Positions 13,932 to 15,256 of a stretch of DNA of 15,256 bases are shown here, in pieces. The notes beneath the pieces are model-generated. The model was not told where the DNA came from and did not search any database. It worked only from the letters and a program-made list of their open reading frames with translations. Position 1 is the first letter of the stretch; every line of letters starts with the position of its first letter. Location of the stretch: assembly GCA_945862475.1 (NCBI GenBank), contig CAMAYW010000016.1, positions 1-15,256 on the forward strand. Reading direction: 5' to 3'. Both the position numbers and the translations under genes were made by a program. This DNA comes from Bacteriovorax stolpii. GTDB lineage: Bacteria > Bdellovibrionota > Bacteriovoracia > Bacteriovoracales > Bacteriovoracaceae.

Positions 13932-15256
13932 ATGCATGTATTAGCAATTGACGCTGGATCATATAGTGTAAAGTATCTATCCTCTATCGTGGATCGCCGC
14001 AAGATCACTCACACTGAAATGAGTGAAATTGTTTTGCGTGATTACATGATTGACCATCCTGAATTAAGTGCAGATGAGTCAGTTAATAATATCGTGCGAG
14101 ATATTTTAGATAATATTGCTAAACCTGATACAAAAATTATTTTTCAGTCCGATCCTCGGATGATGACAACGCGCTTTCTTACTCTACCTGTAAAAAGTAA
14201 AAAGAAAGCAGAGTTGATGCTTCCTTTCCAACTTGAAGAGGATATCCCCTATACTTTAAGCGAAATTCACTATGCTTATCGTATGGAGGGCCACAAGACT
14301 CAACATACTGCTTTAATTGAATTGGCCCGAGAGTCTGTTTTTGAAAATTATTACAACTCTCTTCGAGAAAAAAATATTCTCCCAAATATTCTTACTACTG
14401 AGTCTTCAGTTGTTGAGAATTTTTTCAACCAAAATCCGATGGCAGGCCCCTTCTGTGTTCTCGATGTTGGACACAAAACAACGAAGGCTTACTTTTTTTA
14501 TAATTCAAGACTCATTACCTCCCACATTTGTTACATCGGTGGTCATCATGTAAATGAAATGATCGCAGAAACTTATAAAATTGAAGTTGATGAAGCCATC
14601 ATCTATAAACATCAAAACGCTTTTTTCCTAACGGCTCCACAATACTCTGAAGTAGAACCAGTTCAAAGGGACTTTGCTTCTGCAATGGATAAAGTTTTTT
14701 CAGGACTTACAACTGATTTCACAAGATGGAAGATTGGATTTAAGGTCAATTTTGGCCTGAGTCTCCAGCACGTCTTTATTTGTGGTGGTTCTTCAAACAT
14801 CAAGAATATTACAAATTACCTAACCGAGAAGTGGGAAGTTAAAGTTTCTCTATTAGAAAGCTTTGATAAAGTAGAAGCAGAAAAGGTAGATGTAAATCCA
14901 AAGAGTAAATGTAAATTTGCTCTAGTAAATATGATGGCGATAGGTTTTCGAAGAAAAAATCGTTTCGTAAACCTACTCACTGGAAAATTTGCTCAATCTT
15001 CTTCTTCCGAGATTCCTTTGCACTCTTTTTCATTCCTTGGAGTAAGAGTAGCAGCCGTATCTCTTATTCTCATCCTTTCACTTTTTGTTGAGAGATATTT
15101 TATAAAAAAAGATATTGTTGCTGTGAATTCAAAAATTTCAGCAGTGATGAAGAATAGTGAGTTAAAAATTCCAGGAAGGATTAGAAGACAAGCAGCTACA
15201 AATCCGAGTGCCGTCTATAATATCTTAGTAAAAAAACAAAGAGAAGTTAGACAACA
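13932..15256 (+). CDS. gspL: Type II secretion system protein GspL, actin-like PilM-type domain (runs off right edge)
   Basis: The inner-membrane platform subunit that anchors GspE; about 441 residues are visible before the edge. The cytoplasmic part has an actin-fold (PilM/FtsA/GspL) layout. It shows the first phosphate loop LAIDAGSYSVKYL (4-16), then LPFQLEEDIPY (97-107, as in PilM), the second phosphate loop VLDVGHKTTKAYFF (176-189) and the adenosine-type motif VFICGGSSNIKNI (281-293). One membrane helix follows (about 369-390), then the start of a periplasmic coiled coil/ferredoxin-like region. That combination in one chain (a PilM-like part fused to a PilN-like part) is the GspL architecture. 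ATG 13932 has no clear Shine-Dalgarno. The frame remains open at the window end. PilM alone is unlikely because PilM has no transmembrane helix. Confidence 0.9.
   Translation, partial: MHVLAIDAGSYSVKYLSSIVDRRKITHTEMSEIVLRDYMIDHPELSADESVNNIVRDILDNIAKPDTKIIFQSDPRMMTTRFLTLPVKSKKKAELMLPFQLEEDIPYTLSEIHYAYRMEGHKTQHTALIELARESVFENYYNSLREKNILPNILTTESSVVENFFNQNPMAGPFCVLDVGHKTTKAYFFYNSRLITSHICYIGGHHVNEMIAETYKIEVDEAIIYKHQNAFFLTAPQYSEVEPVQRDFASAMDKVFSGLTTDFTRWKIGFKVNFGLSLQHVFICGGSSNIKNITNYLTEKWEVKVSLLESFDKVEAEKVDVNPKSKCKFALVNMMAIGFRRKNRFVNLLTGKFAQSSSSEIPLHSFSFLGVRVAAVSLILILSLFVERYFIKKDIVAVNSKISAVMKNSELKIPGRIRRQAATNPSAVYNILVKKQREVRQ

Overview
The window is AT-rich, gene-dense bacterial DNA. Two minus-strand genes lie on the left (about 1-2988). 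A plus-strand run of ten type II secretion system (T2SS, general secretory pathway) genes fills the rest and continues past the right edge. The low GC, the order gspC-D-E-F-G-H-I-J-K-L with a PilM-like GspL, the cysteine pair in GspG and the enlarged minor pseudopilins suggest a Gram-negative (diderm) bacterium of the former delta-proteobacteria. My best guess is a Bdellovibrionota/Bacteriovoracales-type organism. That placement is inference from style, not from a marker gene.

Left region: position 1 to about 1211 is the N-terminal part (about 403 residues) of a lipoprotein with at least six DxNxDGxxD-type calcium loops (FG-GAP/VCBS beta-propeller). It is cut by the left edge. Just upstream of it on the same strand, 1216-2988 encodes a long (590-residue) acyl-CoA dehydrogenase of the VLCAD/ACAD9-like type. 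Its likely terminator, a perfect 28-bp palindrome followed by a T-tract, falls inside the signal-peptide codons of the lipoprotein gene. This is the most unusual arrangement in the window. A 200-bp divergent intergenic region (2989-3188) separates the dehydrogenase from the T2SS operon. It holds a clear -10 box for the dehydrogenase and only weak promoter candidates for gspC.

Right region: gspC (inner-membrane clamp), gspD (outer-membrane secretin), gspE (assembly ATPase), gspF (inner-membrane platform), gspG (major pseudopilin), gspH, gspI, gspJ and gspK (minor pseudopilins) and gspL (actin-like cytoplasmic domain plus one membrane segment, cut by the right edge). The genes are separated by 1-41 nt or overlap by 11-32 nt, so they very probably form one operon. 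Together they build the machine that moves folded periplasmic proteins across the outer membrane: GspE powers GspF/GspL, GspG polymerises under a GspH-I-J-K tip, and GspC couples the platform to the GspD channel. The prepilin peptidase (gspO) is not in the window, and neither gspM nor gspN is seen before the right edge.

Several subunits carry lineage-type additions of low complexity: a long cytoplasmic N-terminus on GspC, an acidic Ser/Asp/Ala linker on GspD, a charged insert in GspH, an acidic insert in GspI, Gln/Gly-rich segments in GspJ and a Pro-Gly-Thr-Gln repeat tail on GspK. I see no mobile element, CRISPR array, tRNA or rRNA, and no stretch over 300 bases lacks a gene. I did not find a wholly new system; the unusual points are regulatory layout and subunit architecture.
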